DNA from: Sipunculus nudus
Taxonomy: Eukaryota; Annelida; Sipuncula; Golfingiida; Sipunculidae
Assembly: GCA_026874595.1 (NCBI GenBank)
Contig: CM049309.1
Span: 25,423,033-25,487,032 of the forward strand
DNA: 64,000 nt
Reading direction: 5' to 3'
Under the pieces are notes generated by a model. The model ran no database searches. It was not told where the DNA came from and saw nothing but the letters and a program-made list of their open reading frames with translations. The translations under genes and the position numbers were made by a program. This document shows, one piece after another, positions 12,005 to 24,149 of the stretch (its first letter is position 1; each line of letters begins with the position of its first letter).

Positions 12005-12930
12005 CTAAAAATACTGGTAGTCGACAAGCGACTACATGTATTTGCCAAAATCAGTATTGCAGATTAGCATGGAAGGTGGCGCCACCTGCCAACTTCACAA
12101 GAAATCTATCCAAGATATATTTTCATGCCAAATTTCAGGTAGATAAGTCATTGCACTGCAGATATATGCATGAATTTATCCCAAGGCAGACAAACAGATG
12201 GACTCTGTGCAAAAACTTTTGCAGGTGGCACCACCAGTTTTTGGTATGATAAAGAGCCACATTTGATCTATAAACATGCAAAATTTCAGTCAAACGAGTC
12301 CTGAGATGTCATCATGGATGTCTGCAGTGCAAATGCATAGGTAGGTGGCGCCACCTGTCATATCAACAAAAAAATCTATCCAAGATGTATACACATGCAA
12401 ATTTCATGTGAATAAGTCAAACCACTGCAGAGATATGCGTGATTTTATCCCAAGGCAGACAAGCAGATGGATGCTGTGCAAAAACAGTTGCAGGTGTGGC
12501 CACAATGTTTTGGGTATAATAAAGGGCTATGTTAAAGGGCTATGTTAGACGTATACATATGCAAAATTTCAGGCTGATCCGTCAAACCAGTCCTGAGATA
12601 TTAGCATGAACGTCTGGAGCGTAAACAGGGAGGTAGGTGGTGCCACCTGTCACAAAAATCGAAAACCTATACAAGATGTATAAACGTGCAAAATTTCAGC
12701 CCGATCAGTCAAACGAGTCCAGAGATATGGGGGTTTATGTGTGAACACAGATGCACAGATGGACGCAGAGCGCAGAGGAAAGGTCAGAGGTCAAAACAAA
12801 ATCGGGGCCCAGCAGTTCACATGTGACCCGAACATAATCCTGGGTTTCCAAAAAATTCCACCCACCCTACGCGGCGGCGACGGTGGGCTAAAAACATAGT
12901 ATCCGCAAAACTCTGTTTTGGCGGATACTT
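12005..12930 (-). mobile_element. Family 1 Helitron2-like element, copy B2
   Basis: On the minus strand it starts with the 5' hairpin, whose arms are GTATCCGCC and GCGGATAC with CAAAAC/GTTTTG inside (right edge about 12,928). It ends with hairpin GTAGTCGCTTGTCGACTAC at about 12,017-12,035. The terminal CTAG has mutated to TTAG. Modules carry GGTGGCGCCACC at 12,074 and 12,346 and decayed forms elsewhere. It adjoins fragment B1 in the same orientation, so the two may be separate insertions or one rearranged locus. Confidence 0.75.
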
Positions 12931-13180
12931 GCAGTTATAGCTGAGAAAGTAATTAGCATTAAGATTTTGTTTGTACCTCATTCAACCAACAGTGTGTATA
13001 CTTCATTTGAAAAGATGTTTTTATTTTATCAGATTTACTTAATCTTATTTCGGTGAATAAAATTAAGCATGTACTGAAAACTCCAATGTACAAAACATTT
13101 TAATAGTGATTCAAGGAATAATCTTGAAGATGCCATGTTGTGGCATTATTTTCTTTTAAATTCAATTTAAACATCAGTGC

Positions 13181-13750
13181 TGATAGCCCTTGAACCCGAT
13201 CCACTGAGCTTCCAGATGAACAGGGCACAGCATCTGCTATTGTGATCAGAATCTCCATACAGACTGGTTTTACTGATTGGGTTTCATGCTGAGGACATGT
13301 TGGAGTGGTGAGTCCACTCAGCAGTGCTGATCAGGTAATCGGAGGCTGTGACACCACCCCATAAGGATTATTGATTCTTCATTGACATGAAAACCCCTCT
13401 ACACAATCACTGTCATTCAGTGAAGCCTAAAAAGGGACATTTAGCTGCTTGTAAATGTATCCAAGATTCACTGCAATTCAACAATATCACTAAATTGAGC
13501 CTTAATTTACCAAACAGGATGTGTTTTTGTTCTTTGTTATTGGTTTCTGTGGCAACCATGGTGACAATCCTTTCAGTTCTGACTGCTGTTGTTTGTTTGG
13601 GTTCACTTATAAAATGAAGTAATTGTTAGTTTACTGTACATAACATCAGTTTATGCTCTAAGATATAGCAGTTTACTCATGCTACCATAGTTATTATTTT
13701 GCTAGTCTATGAATTTTGTAAATATGCAATTCTTCAAACTCATTTAGGCA
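13181..13750. other. Non-repetitive stretch, no gene recognised
   Basis: Sequence of more balanced composition at 13,190-13,370, then AT-rich. A 76-codon open frame at 13,387-13,617 has a hydrophobic C-terminal half but no recognisable domain, start context or splice structure; it is not called as a gene. Confidence 0.4.
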
Positions 13751-14215
13751 TTTTTAGCTCAGCTGACTGTAAGTTAACTGAGCTATAGTGATAGGTCAGT
13801 GTCTGTCTGTCTAGCTGTCAGTCCGTCTGTCTGTACATTAGACTGGCATGTTTTGACATTGTTGAACCTACAAAAAAATTATGGCATTCAGTTAGATGGA
13901 CTGCCTAATAACAAAACCAATTATGTGTTTCTTTTTATATATTTACCAACTTTATTTAATCAAGATTCAGTTGTATACCTAAAGTTCCATCTGAATTTTT
14001 TAAATATTTTATGTAATAAGCATAAAAAACTAGTACCTTAAATTTTGCCCAAATTTGAACGTGGCACATTTTTTACCTTAAGTACTGTTGATTTAATTTT
14101 CACAGCATGTACAAGTAAGTATTTAATCTGTTTAAATCTGAAAATAAAAGCTCACAATTTAGGCTAGTTATTGAATGAAACAATTTAAAATTGTGTATTT
14201 ATTTTATATATATAC

Positions 14216-16108
14216 ATGTCAGAGACGAGATTGAAATCCAGGCGGATTTTAAATTTGCCTAGACGAGATTGCGATTGTGATCTTGCCTAGGCAAGATTGC
14301 GATTGTGATCTTGCCTAGACGGATTTTGAACTCGCCTAGACGAGATCACAATCGCAATCTCGCCTAGGCGAGATTAAAATCTGTCTGGTGTCACCCAGGC
14401 GAGTTTAAAATCCGCCTGATATCACTTGACGAGTTTAAAATCTGTCTAGGTGAGATTAAAATAGTGATCTGATCTGATTTCCTAATATATTATGCATTGT
14501 AGTTGACATATGAAAGATGTTTTTAACACTGAACGGTTATGTATAATTCACAAGTAATATATTTATTTATATTTACAGAATATAATATTATACATGTAAT
14601 AATTAACATTAATTTTGGAAATGGAATGTTTTATCATTATATATTTTTATAAATATTTATGGTTATTTTTAGTTCACAAGTAATATATTTATTAAAATTT
14701 ACAGAATATTATATCAATGTAATAATTAACATATAGTTTGGAAATGGAATTTTTATTATTATATATTTTTATTAATAAACTTAGTAATAAGAAATTTACA
14801 TGGGTATTGTATATGCATATTTAAATGATATATGATGTGGGTTACTTCAGATTATTTACATAATAATTTTGTTGTCAGTATAAATTTGAAGTGAAACTGG
14901 TATTATTAATATTAATAATGAAGTATTTTAAAGAGACAGAATATAACTCATTTATTATTTATCAATATAATTCAGTGCATGTTCACATGCATAAATGATT
15001 TATTAATCTATGAATCTAGAAATTATACCTATTCTGATATGATAAAAATACTGCACAAAAAGGCAGATATCTTTTACCACAGTCTACATAAATATTTAAC
15101 CTTCACAAAATACCTCACAAAACCTTTTTATTTTAAAAAACATCAGAAGAATATATTATACATTAGAAGAAAAGACTAAATATGACAAAGGAATATTCAC
15201 ATGCATATACATCTGTGTATATCAACCTTTACCTATTCTCATATGATGTTAAATTACCAAAAAAAAAATTAATGGTTTATCAAAGTCCATAATAAATAGT
15301 GATACTCTGCATATTTTGTACAATGAGTGTTTATTCTTTGAAAGTTGAGTACCTGGGTGGAAAGAAGCATTTGAACTAGATCAATCAGCTGCCAAGCTTG
15401 GCAAGCAAGGAAAAAGTTCATATACAATGCTCTGCTTTCACACTAAAAATTATGATGTCTCTAATTGCCATATATTAAATACAGTTACAAATTATTTTTT
15501 TATATAAATTATTAGTGATTTTTACAACTCCAAGGTTGTAAAGAAAACTGGGAAAAAAATAAAGATTAATTAATTTTAAGCAAAAATTGGTATGATATGG
15601 ATGCTGTAGACCACATGAAACACATCAAAGGTGCAAGGAATAATCAAATACCTATGTAATAATTATATTTCCAAAATTAATGTTAATTATTTCATCAATA
15701 ATTTTAACATTACTGTGAAAATTAATTTTAAATATTACATTAATAGAATAATATTCAGTATATATTAATAAATATATTACTTGTGAACTATACATAACCA
15801 TTCAGTGTTAAAATATTGAAAGTCTGACTGAAAACATCTTTCATATGTCAACTGTAATGCATAATATATTAGGAAATCAGATCAGATCACTATTTTAATC
15901 TTGTCTAGGCAGATTTTAAACTCGCCTGGATGATATCAGACAGATTTTAAACTCGCCTAGGCGAGAATGCGATTGTGATCTCGTCTAGGTGAGTTTAAAA
16001 TCTGTCTAGGCGAGATCACAATCGCAATCTCGCCTAGGCGAGATCACAATCCCAATCTCGTCTAGGCGAATTTAAAATCCACCTGGATTTCAATCTCATC
16101 TCTGACAT
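14216..16108. mobile_element. 1.9-kb foldback element with long inverted arms
   Basis: The termini are ATGTCAGAGACGAGATTGAA at 14,216 and its inverted counterpart ending at 16,108. By eye the outer ~70 bp differ by only a few transitions. Inverted similarity continues through the GATC/CTAGG-rich arm and on to TAATTAACATTAATTTTGG (about 14,604) paired with CCAAAATTAATGTTAATTA (about 15,671), so each arm exceeds 400 bp. The arms contain repeated palindromes centred on CTCGCCTAGGCGAG (14,359 and 16,029) flanked by GCGATTGTGATC. The middle (14,640-15,650) is AT-rich with no transposase. It sits in TA-rich sequence of a family 2 copy, so a short TA-type target duplication cannot be resolved. Confidence 0.8.
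14549..14780. repeat. ~124-bp direct duplication inside the left arm of the foldback element
   Basis: TTCACAAGTAATATATTTATT occurs at about 14,549 and again at about 14,673, and both are followed by ACAGAATAT...GTAATAATTAACAT and GGAAATGGAAT. The duplication lies at the inner edge of the left arm and is not matched by two copies on the right. Confidence 0.7.
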
Positions 16109-16649
16109 ATATATATATGTATATATATTATTTATTTATTGGAAATGTGTAAAATTAATAACTTGAATAAAATTGATGAAATAAAAAAAATGATCTAATG
16201 CAAACATTTGTTCATTAATTTCTTGTCTTAACAAAATGAGAAATCAGTGATTGGCTTTGTTTGTCCTGTATGTATATGCAGAGGTGCTTTGTTTGTCTTG
16301 TTTGTATATGCAGAGGTGTTGTAATTCCTATCATTCTCCCCTCCCCTGCCATTGAGTCCTTGCACCTATGCACTGGAGAAATTAGTTCTATTGCAAATGT
16401 TTACAATTATTAAATTTTTAAAAATATATATATTAGAAAAAAATTAAGATCAAACTAAAGCATATTTTTGCCTCAGGAAATTGGACTTTAGCGGTCAGCT
16501 CTGTCCATTATCTCTCTCTTTATCATTTATTATATATTAATTGTGAACTTTTCCCCATTAGCACTGTTCAAATAACTTTCATATGCTGTAAAACAACCAT
16601 CTTTTAAATTATCTTCAATTTTATTTTATTACTATTCTCATGTACCAAA

Positions 16650-19572
16650 TGGTGCTGGACAGTGCATTCTGATATTGCATTGTAGTAGGTGTTTATGTTT
16701 AGTGCTGATCAGGGCACTGGACAGTGCATTCTGATATTGCATTGTAGTAGGTGTTCATGTTTAGTGCTGATCAGGGCACTGGACAGTGCATTCTTATATT
16801 GCATTGTAGTAGGTGTTCATGTTAAGTGCTGATCAGAGCACTGGAAAGTGCATTCTGATTTTGCATTGTAGTAGGTGTTCATGTTAAGTGCTGATTAGGG
16901 CACTGGACAGTGCATTCTGATATTGCGTTGTAGTAGGTGTTTATGTTAAGTGCTGATCAGGGCACTGGACAGTGCATTCTTATATTGCATTGTAGTAGGT
17001 GTTCATGTTAAGTGCTGATCAGGGCACTGGACAGTGGTTTCTGATTTTGCATTGTAGTAGGTGTTCATGTTTAGTGCTGATCAGGGCACTGGACAGTGCA
17101 TTCTTATATTGCATTGTAGTAGGTGTTCATGTTAAGTGCTGAACAGTGCACTGGACAGTGCATTCTGATATTGCGTTGTAGTAGGTGTTCATGTTTAGTG
17201 CTGATCAGGGCACTGGACAGTGCATTCTGATATTGCGTTGTAGTAGGTGTTTATGTTAAGTGCTGATCAGGGCACTGGATAGTGCATTCTTATATTGCAT
17301 TGTAGTAGGTGTTCATGTTAAGTGCTGATCAGTGCACTGGACAGTGCATTCTGATATTGCGTTGTAGTAGGTGTTCATGTTTAGTGCTGATCAGGGCACT
17401 GGACAGTGCATTCTTTAATTGCGTTGTAGTAGGTGTTCATGTTAAGTGCTGATCAGAGCACTGGACAGTGCATTCTTATATTGCATTGTAGTAGGTGTTC
17501 ATGTTTAGTGCTGATCAGGGCACTGGACAGTGCATTCTTGAATTGCATTGTAGTAGGTGTTCATGTTAAGTGCTGATCAGGGCACTTGACAGTGCATTCT
17601 GATTTTGCATTGTAGTAGGTGTTCATGTTAAGTGCTTATCAGGGCACCGGACAGTGCATTCTTATATTGCATTGTAGTAGGTGTTCATGTTAAGTGCTGA
17701 TCAGGGCACTGGACAGTGCATTCTGATTTTGCATTGTAGTAGGTGTTCATGTTTAGTGCTGATCAGGGCACTGGACAGTGCATTCTGATATTGCGTTGTA
17801 GTAGGTGTTCATGTTTAGTGCTGATCAGGGCACTGGACAGTGCATTCTGATATTGCGTTGTAGTAGGTGTTCATGTTTAGTGCTGATCAGGGCACTAGAC
17901 AGTGCATTCTTATATTGCATTGTAGTAGGTGTTCATGTTAAGTGCTGATCAGGGCACTGGACAGTGCATAATGATTTTGCATTGTAGTAGGTGTTCATGT
18001 TTAGTGCTGATCAGGGCACTGGACAGTGCATTCTGATTTTGCATTGTAGTAGGTGTTCATGTTAAGTGCTGATCAGTGCACTGGACAGTGCATTCTAATA
18101 TTGCGTTGTAGTAGGTGTTCATGTTTAGTGCTGATCAGGGCACTGGACAGTGTATTCTTATATTGCATTGTAGTAGGTGTTCATGTTAAGTGCTGATCAG
18201 GGCACTGGACAGTGCATTCTGATTTTGCATTGTAGTAGGTGTTCATGTTTAGTGCTGATCAGGGCACTGGACAGTGCATTCTTATATTGCATTGTAGTAG
18301 GTGTTCATGTTAAGTGCTGATCAGGGCACTGGACAGTGCATTCTGATTTTGCATTGTAGTAGGTGTTCATGTTTAGTGCTGATCAGGGCACTGGACAGTG
18401 CATTCTGATATTGCGTTGTAGTAGGTGTTCATGTTTAGTGCTGATCAGGGCACTGGACAGTGCATTCTGATATTGCGTTGTAGTAGGTGTTCATGTTTAG
18501 TGCTGATCAGGGCACTGGACAGTGCATTCTGATATTGCGTTGTAGTAGGAGTTCATGTTTAGTGCTGATCAGGGCACTGGACAGTGCATTCTGATATTGC
18601 GTTGTAGTAGGTGTTCATGTTTAGTGCTGATCAGGGCACTGGACAGTGCATTCTGATATTGCGTTGTAGTAGGTGTTCATGTTAAGTGCTGATCAGGGCA
18701 CTGGACAGTGCATTCTGATTTTGCATTGTAGTAGGTGTTCATGTTTAGTGCTGATCAGGGCACTGGACAGTGCATTCTGATATTGCGTTGTAGTAGGTGT
18801 TCATGTTTAGTGCTGATCAGGGCACTGGACAGTGCATTCCTATATTGCATTGTAGTAGGTGTTCATGTTAAGTGCTGATCAGGGCACTTGACAGTGCATT
18901 CTGATTTTGCATTGTAGTAGGTGTTCATGTTTAGTGCTGATCAGGGCACTGGACAGTGCATTCTTATATTGCATTGTAGTAGGTGTTCATGTTAAGTGCT
19001 GATCAGGGCACTGGACAGTGCATTCTGATTTTGCATTGTAGTAGGTGTTCATGTTTAGTGCTGATCAGGGCACTGGACAGTGCATTCTTATATTGCATTG
19101 TAGTAGGTGTTCATGTTTAGTGCTGATCAGGGCACTGGACAGTGCATTCTTATATTGCATTGTAGTAGGTGTTCATGTTTAGTGCTGATCAGGGCACTGG
19201 ACAGTGCATTCTTATATTGCATTGTAGTAGGTGTTCATGTTTAGTGCTGATCAGGGCACTGGACAGTGCATTCTGATATTATGTTGTAGTAGGTGTTCAT
19301 GTTTAGTGCTGATCAGGGCACTGGATAGTGCATTCTTATATTGCATTTTAGTAGGTGTTCATGTTAAGTGCTGATCAGGGCACTGGACAGTGCATTCTTA
19401 TATTGCGTTGTAGTAGGTGTTCATGTTTAGTGCTGATCAGGGCACTGGACAGTGCATTCTGATATTGCGTTGTAGTAGGTGTTCATGTTTAGTGCTGATC
19501 AGGGCACTGGACAGTGCATTCTGATATTGCGTTGTAGTAGGTGTTCATGTTTAATGCTGATCAGTTCACTGA
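16650..19572 (+). repeat. 62-bp satellite, about 47 copies
   Basis: The landmark GCACTGGACAGTGC repeats every 62 bp (for example 16,714 and 16,776). Each unit has the inverted repeat GCACTG/CAGTGC separated by GA, then GTAGTAGGTGTTCATG and GTGCTGATCAGG. Variation is concentrated at three places: GATATT/TATATT/GATTTT, GCATTG/GCGTTG and TTTAG/TTAAG. The variants are largely linked (TATATT-GCATTG-TTAAG; GATATT-GCGTTG-TTTAG; GATTTT-GCATTG-TTTAG), and identical types form runs near 18,404-18,650 and 19,085-19,260. No unit-spanning open frame exists. The array is preceded by decayed family 2 sequence. Confidence 0.97.
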
Positions 19573-20427
19573 TAGCAATATAGTCCTCACCCAGTACAAT
19601 ATATAGAGAGGTGGGCAGCAGTATACTGAAATACAGTATTACAAGAATTTATGTGGTCCGTTTGGTTTTGTAAATAATGACCTGAGGGAAACCATTTATC
19701 AGTGTTCCTACACTTCACAAAAGTCTCACAAAAAAGGCACTACCTACATAAGTCTTAACTTTTTTTCTGCAGAGTTATCCATTATAATAACAAGGAATGT
19801 ATAAAAAATAACCTAAGATACATGTGATTTCTCAAATGTGAATGATAGATCGGAATATTAATTGATCCAAACACAGGAGAACTTTTATCTGTAAAAATAA
19901 CGCATACTCTCAAACACCAAATTGTTATGGTAACAATACAATGGCGTACTTTTTAGAATCAGTTCTCGAGTGTCTTACCCCACATAAGTATTATCAGTCA
20001 GAAAAAGTACCACATAATTATTAAGGATATTATATTACGTCTGCCAAGCAACAAGTGAATATTTTACTGAATTTGTCATCAAATGAAGCTGATGGATGCT
20101 GACATACTTATAAATAGGTTAAGTGGCTAATGGACTGTAGATCATTGTCCAGGTTTGCCGTAATGGTCTAAACATTTTACTGAATGTCAAATGTCAGTGC
20201 ATATGGCCGGAATAATGGACAGTTTCCCCTGCAACATGCCATACAGCATTTTATAACAAAGAACCTTGCAATTAAGGTCAGAAGAAAGTGAACAAATTAC
20301 AGTGTTTTCTCCATAACCTTAATTGATTTTCTTTTCTGTTAGGTCCCATATTTGATAACTAAGTTCATACTTCTGGACAGGTCATTAGATTTTTATCTCA
20401 GCTGATCATAAATGAGCTATTCTAATT
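19573..20427. other. Non-repetitive stretch, no gene recognised
   Basis: AT-rich sequence without detectable repeats, splice-framed open reading or RNA-like features; possibly intron or intergenic DNA. Confidence 0.5.
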
Positions 20428-21605
20428 GTATCCGCCAAAACGAAGTTTTGCAGATACTATGTTTTTGACCGGGTTCCTCCGCCTCCGCGGCATTTGTTTC
20501 GGGAGAACTCCTCTAAGACTACTGGATGGATTTTTCCGAAACTTACACCATTTATCGGGTCACATGTGAACTGGTGCCTTACCAATTGGCCTTGACCTCT
20601 GACCTTTCCTCTCTGCCCAGCGTCCGTTTGTGAGTCTGTTTCCACACAAACCCACATATTTCGGGAACTGTTTGACCGATCAGGGAAAAATTTTGTACAA
20701 ATCTAGCCCTTGGATAGCTTATAACATACACAAAAAATGGTGGCGCCACCTGCAACCATGTTTGCACAGTGTCCACCTGTTCATCTGCCTTTGGTTAAAA
20801 TCACTCATATCTCTGCAGTGGTTTGACTAATTCACCTGAAATTCAGCATGCGTATACATCCTAGTTAGCTTTCTTGATTTTATGACAGGTGGCGCCACCT
20901 ACATTCATGTTCATGCTGCAGACATCCAAGCTCATATCTCGGGAACCGTTTGACCAATCAGGAAAAATTTTTTTACACAAATGTAGCCCTTGGATAGCTT
21001 TATGACGTACACAAAAATGGTGGCGCCACCTGCAGCCATTTTTGCACAGCGTCCATCTGTTTGTCTGCCTTGGGTTAAAATCATTCATATCTCTGCAGTG
21101 GTTTGATCAAATTACCTGTAATTCGGCATGCGTATACATCTTGGATAGCTTTCTTGATTTTATGACAGGTGGCGCCAGCTTCATTCATGTTCATGCTGCA
21201 GACATTAATGCTTATATCTCCAGACTTGTTTGACCAATCAGGAAATTTTTTTTACACAAATGTAGCCCTTGGATAGCTTTATAATATACACAAAAATGGT
21301 GGCGCCACCTGCAACTATTTTTGCACAGCGTCCATCTGTTTGTCTGCTGTGGGATAAAAACACTCATATCTCTGCAGTGGTTTGACTTTTCCACCTTAAA
21401 TTTTGTGTATACATCTTGGATAGTTTCTCGTTCAAATAACAGGTGGCACCACCTACAATCATGTTTAAGTGGCAGACATCCATTCTAATATGTAACACAT
21501 GTAACTCTGTTTCACCTTGCCAGTCAATCCATGCCTCACTTCACCCGTCCTACTCTGACTTTGGCGGATACACGTAGTCGCTTGTGGACTACCCCCGTAT
21601 TCTAG
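20428..21605 (+). mobile_element. Family 1 Helitron2-like element, copy C (complete)
   Basis: Starts with GTATCCGCC at 20,428, which folds on the decayed arm GCAGATAC, and ends with GGCGGATAC, a one-base-decayed hairpin (GTAGTCG/GGACTAC) and TCTAG at 21,605 followed by T. It has four modules of alternating type with GGTGGCGCCACC at 20,739, 20,888 and 21,019. Phrases CTCATATCTC, GGGAACCG and TTTGACC repeat in each. No protein coding; open frames on both strands here are reflections of the modules. Confidence 0.85.
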
Positions 21606-22199
21606 TTATCATAGGTCCCCCCAGCTGTACAATAACAGGGCACATGTCAGAGCTGTTAAAGGTGCACATAAATGCATCATTATCTGTCATAAAATGTTCA
21701 TACTGATCCTACAACTAGGTCACTGTGACCTTATTTGTATGAATTATGACCTCAGAAAACGTAATTCTTTCTGTGATGGTTCGTTCACCATGTAATTAAA
21801 GTGCAGAGTTGTGTAGCTAATGTTAAATGATTAAGAACGCTTAAAACTATAGGACAACTCTTGACCAAAGGTTTCTAATTCTGGCGGCTTTATTAACCTG
21901 TGGTGGTTGTTATTATAAGCATTTAAATCAGTAATACATGACTTTCTCAGACATCGGATCAAATTTTGAACTTCACCATGAACATCTTCTAATGTCTGTT
22001 TGAGGCTACTGAACAAAGACTTAACAAGTGATCACAGAATGTAAATAATGTACCTCATTTACTTGTATATCATGATTGAAAGGCTGCAGTTCCTCAATAA
22101 CTAATGTATGACTTCAAATTGACCTATGCATATTCAGCTTGGATATAGCTGGCTTAGACTCTTAGTAAGAGGGTTTGACTGGCAGGTTCCTGAGTGATG
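21606..22199. other. Non-repetitive stretch, no gene recognised
   Basis: AT-rich DNA. A 61-codon minus-strand frame at 21,831-22,016 is not supported by any family feature. Confidence 0.45.
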
Positions 22200-23541
22200 G
22201 TCAGTGCCCAGCCCCAGACATCAAGTCCTGTATAGAGTGATTATCAGGTACATGTGTTGACCATATCACCTTGTTGGGAACTGTAGACTGTGATTGTCTA
22301 GCCCCAGTCATCAAGTCCTGTATAGAATGATTATCAGGTACTTGTGTAAACCATATCACCTTGTTGGGAACTGTAGACTGTTATTGTCTAGCCCCAGACA
22401 TCAAGTCCTGTACAGAATGATTATCAGGTACGTGTGTTGACCATATCACCTTGTTGGGAACTGTAGACAGTGACTGTCCAGCCCCTGACATCAAGTCCTG
22501 TATAGAATGATTATCAGGTATGTTTGTTGACCATATCACCTTGTTGGGAACTGTAGACTGTGACTGTCCAGCCCCAGACATCAAGTCCTATACAGAATGA
22601 TTATCAGGTACGTGTGTTGACCATATCACCTTGTTGGGAACTGTAGACTGTGATTGTCTAGCCCCAGTCATCAAGTCCTGTATAGAATGATTATCAGGTA
22701 CTTGTGTTGACCATATCACCTTGTTGGGAACTGTAGACTGTGACTGTCCAGCCCCAGACATCAAGTCCTTTATAGAATGATTATCAGGTAATGTATTGAC
22801 CATATCACCTTGTTGGGAACTGTAGACTGTGATTGTGTAGCCCCAGACATCAAGTTCTTTGTAGAATGATTATCAGGTAATGTGTTGACCATATCACCTT
22901 GTTGGGAACTGTAGACTGTGATTGTCTAGCCCCAGACATCAAGTCCTGTACAGAATGATTATCAGGTATGTTTGTTGACCATATCACCTTGTTGGGAACT
23001 GTAGACTGTGACTGTCCAGCCCCAGACATCAAGTTCTTTATAGAATGATTATCAGGTACATGTGTTGACCATATCACCTTGTTGGGAACTGTAGACTGTG
23101 ACTGTCCAGCCCCAGACATCAAGTCCTGTATAGAATGATTATCAGGTATGTGTGTTGACCATATGACCTTGTTGGGAACTGTAGACTGTGATTGTCTAGC
23201 CCCAGACATCAAGTCCTGTATAGAATGATTATCAGGTACGTGTGTTGACCATATCACCTTGTTGGGAACTGTAGACTGTGACTGTCCAGCCCCAGACATC
23301 AAGTCCTGTATAGAATGATTATCAGGTATGTGTGTTGACCATATGACCTTGTTGGGAACTGTAGACTGTGATTGTCTAGCCCCAGACATCAAGTCCTGTA
23401 TAGAATGATTATCAGGTACGTGTGTTGACCATATCACCTTGTTGGGAACTGTGGACTGTGATTGTCCAGCCCCTGACATTAAGTCCTGTATAGAATAATC
23501 ATCAGATGTGTTGATTATATCACCTTGCTGGGAACTGTAGA
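22200..23541 (-). repeat. 90-bp tandem array open as a 30-residue repeat on the minus strand
   Basis: GCCCCAGACATCAAGTCC recurs at 22,211, 22,301, 22,391, 22,481, 22,571, 22,661, 22,751, 22,840, 22,929, 23,019, 23,109, 23,199, 23,289, 23,379 and 23,469, about 15 units. Ninety is divisible by three and one minus-strand frame has no stop, so the array reads as repeats containing SGAGQSQSTVPNKVIWS followed by PDNHSIQDL. The longest run is 209 codons at 22,850-23,479, starting at an internal ATG. Single-base deletions at the same place in two units (near 22,791 and 22,879) break the frame. From 23,109 on, A and B units alternate (period 180). No signal peptide, no flanking unique coding and no promoter are visible. 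I call it a minisatellite; expression is unproven. Confidence 0.9.
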
Positions 23542-24025
23542 TTCCTATAACTTTTGAAGTACTGCATATTTTTTCTTCAGTTATAACATACCGGTTGTTT
23601 CTCCCATATTTTTGGTGGAGTCGAAAATTGGAGAGCTTTACCTTGATCTTTAAGGTCTGATCTGCGGAAATGTAGTATTATTGTGAACACAATAACTTTT
23701 GAAGTATTGAAGATTTTTCCCTCAAATTTGATAGACAACATGTTTCAAACAGTTTCCCAGAGGTTGTATACTGGTGATCTTTTTTTTCTCTTGTATAATT
23801 AACTTGTATAGACCAGTCATGACTGGATTCAGTCTTCACTTATGTGTGACCTGTCACTCAAGGAAGAACCCTGTTGACTTTGGTGTCATCAGGTCAAAGG
23901 TCAAGATCACATCTGATAGTAATCTCAATTTGACTTTCAGATGATAAAATAATTGTTGTGAATTTTGGGCTAAAATATCATATGCGTTTAGTCAGCTGAG
24001 CTTCATTACTCATGGGTCACCCAGA
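23542..24025 (+). mobile_element. Family 2-type 3' remnant with a family 4-like module
   Basis: TCAGCTGAGC at 23,992 followed by a decayed palindrome (ACTCATGGGTC) marks a family 2-type terminus. Upstream, CATCAGGTCAAAGGTCAAG near 23,890 is the hallmark of the modules in the family 4 element. The 5' end is absent. Confidence 0.45.
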
Positions 24026-24149
24026 TGTTATCAAGACAAATCATAATTGAAAGATATAAGAAGTTCAAACTTCATTTGCCAACAGGTGCTGATAGGTCTG
24101 TGCCTGCTATATTTAATGCCGCTCCTGCCAATAAAAGGTTGGATATCTC

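Larger units (their letters stand above)
10661..13180 (+). mobile_element. Family 2 element, interrupted and 3' truncated
   Basis: AGATCAGCTGACTATAAG starts at 10,662, directly after the terminus of the previous copy, in head-to-tail contact. The usual interior follows (ACCTACAAATCC, CTCCTACCATGCTGAAAA, CTAATATCAAAACAACT). Two family 1 pieces on the minus strand interrupt it at 11,406-12,930. Family 2 sequence resumes, for example AAGGAATAATCTTGAAGAT near 13,115, and fades at about 13,180 without a GACCCATGGGTC terminus. Poly-C (11,140-11,158) and poly-G (11,822-11,862) runs occur. Confidence 0.6.
13751..16640 (+). mobile_element. Family 2 element split by a foldback element
   Basis: AGCTCAGCTGACT begins at 13,756, followed by GTCT/GTCC tract and the standard interior in shortened form (13,860-14,200). 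After the foldback insertion, family 2 sequence resumes at about 16,115 (GGAAATGTGTAAAATT, AACATTTGTTCATTAATTTC), matching 9140-9240 and 56,160-56,280. The section near 16,545 matches 58,725. No 3' palindrome is found before the 62-bp satellite, so the copy is truncated or the satellite grew inside it. Confidence 0.65.

Noticed and set aside
14979-15179. 66-codon open frame inside the foldback element as a transposase remnant
   Set aside because: AT-rich, lysine- and tyrosine-heavy composition typical of chance frames; no DDE or other catalytic pattern visible.
16650-19572. CRISPR-like array
   Set aside because: The 62-bp units are contiguous with no unique spacers, and the setting is a eukaryotic repeat landscape.
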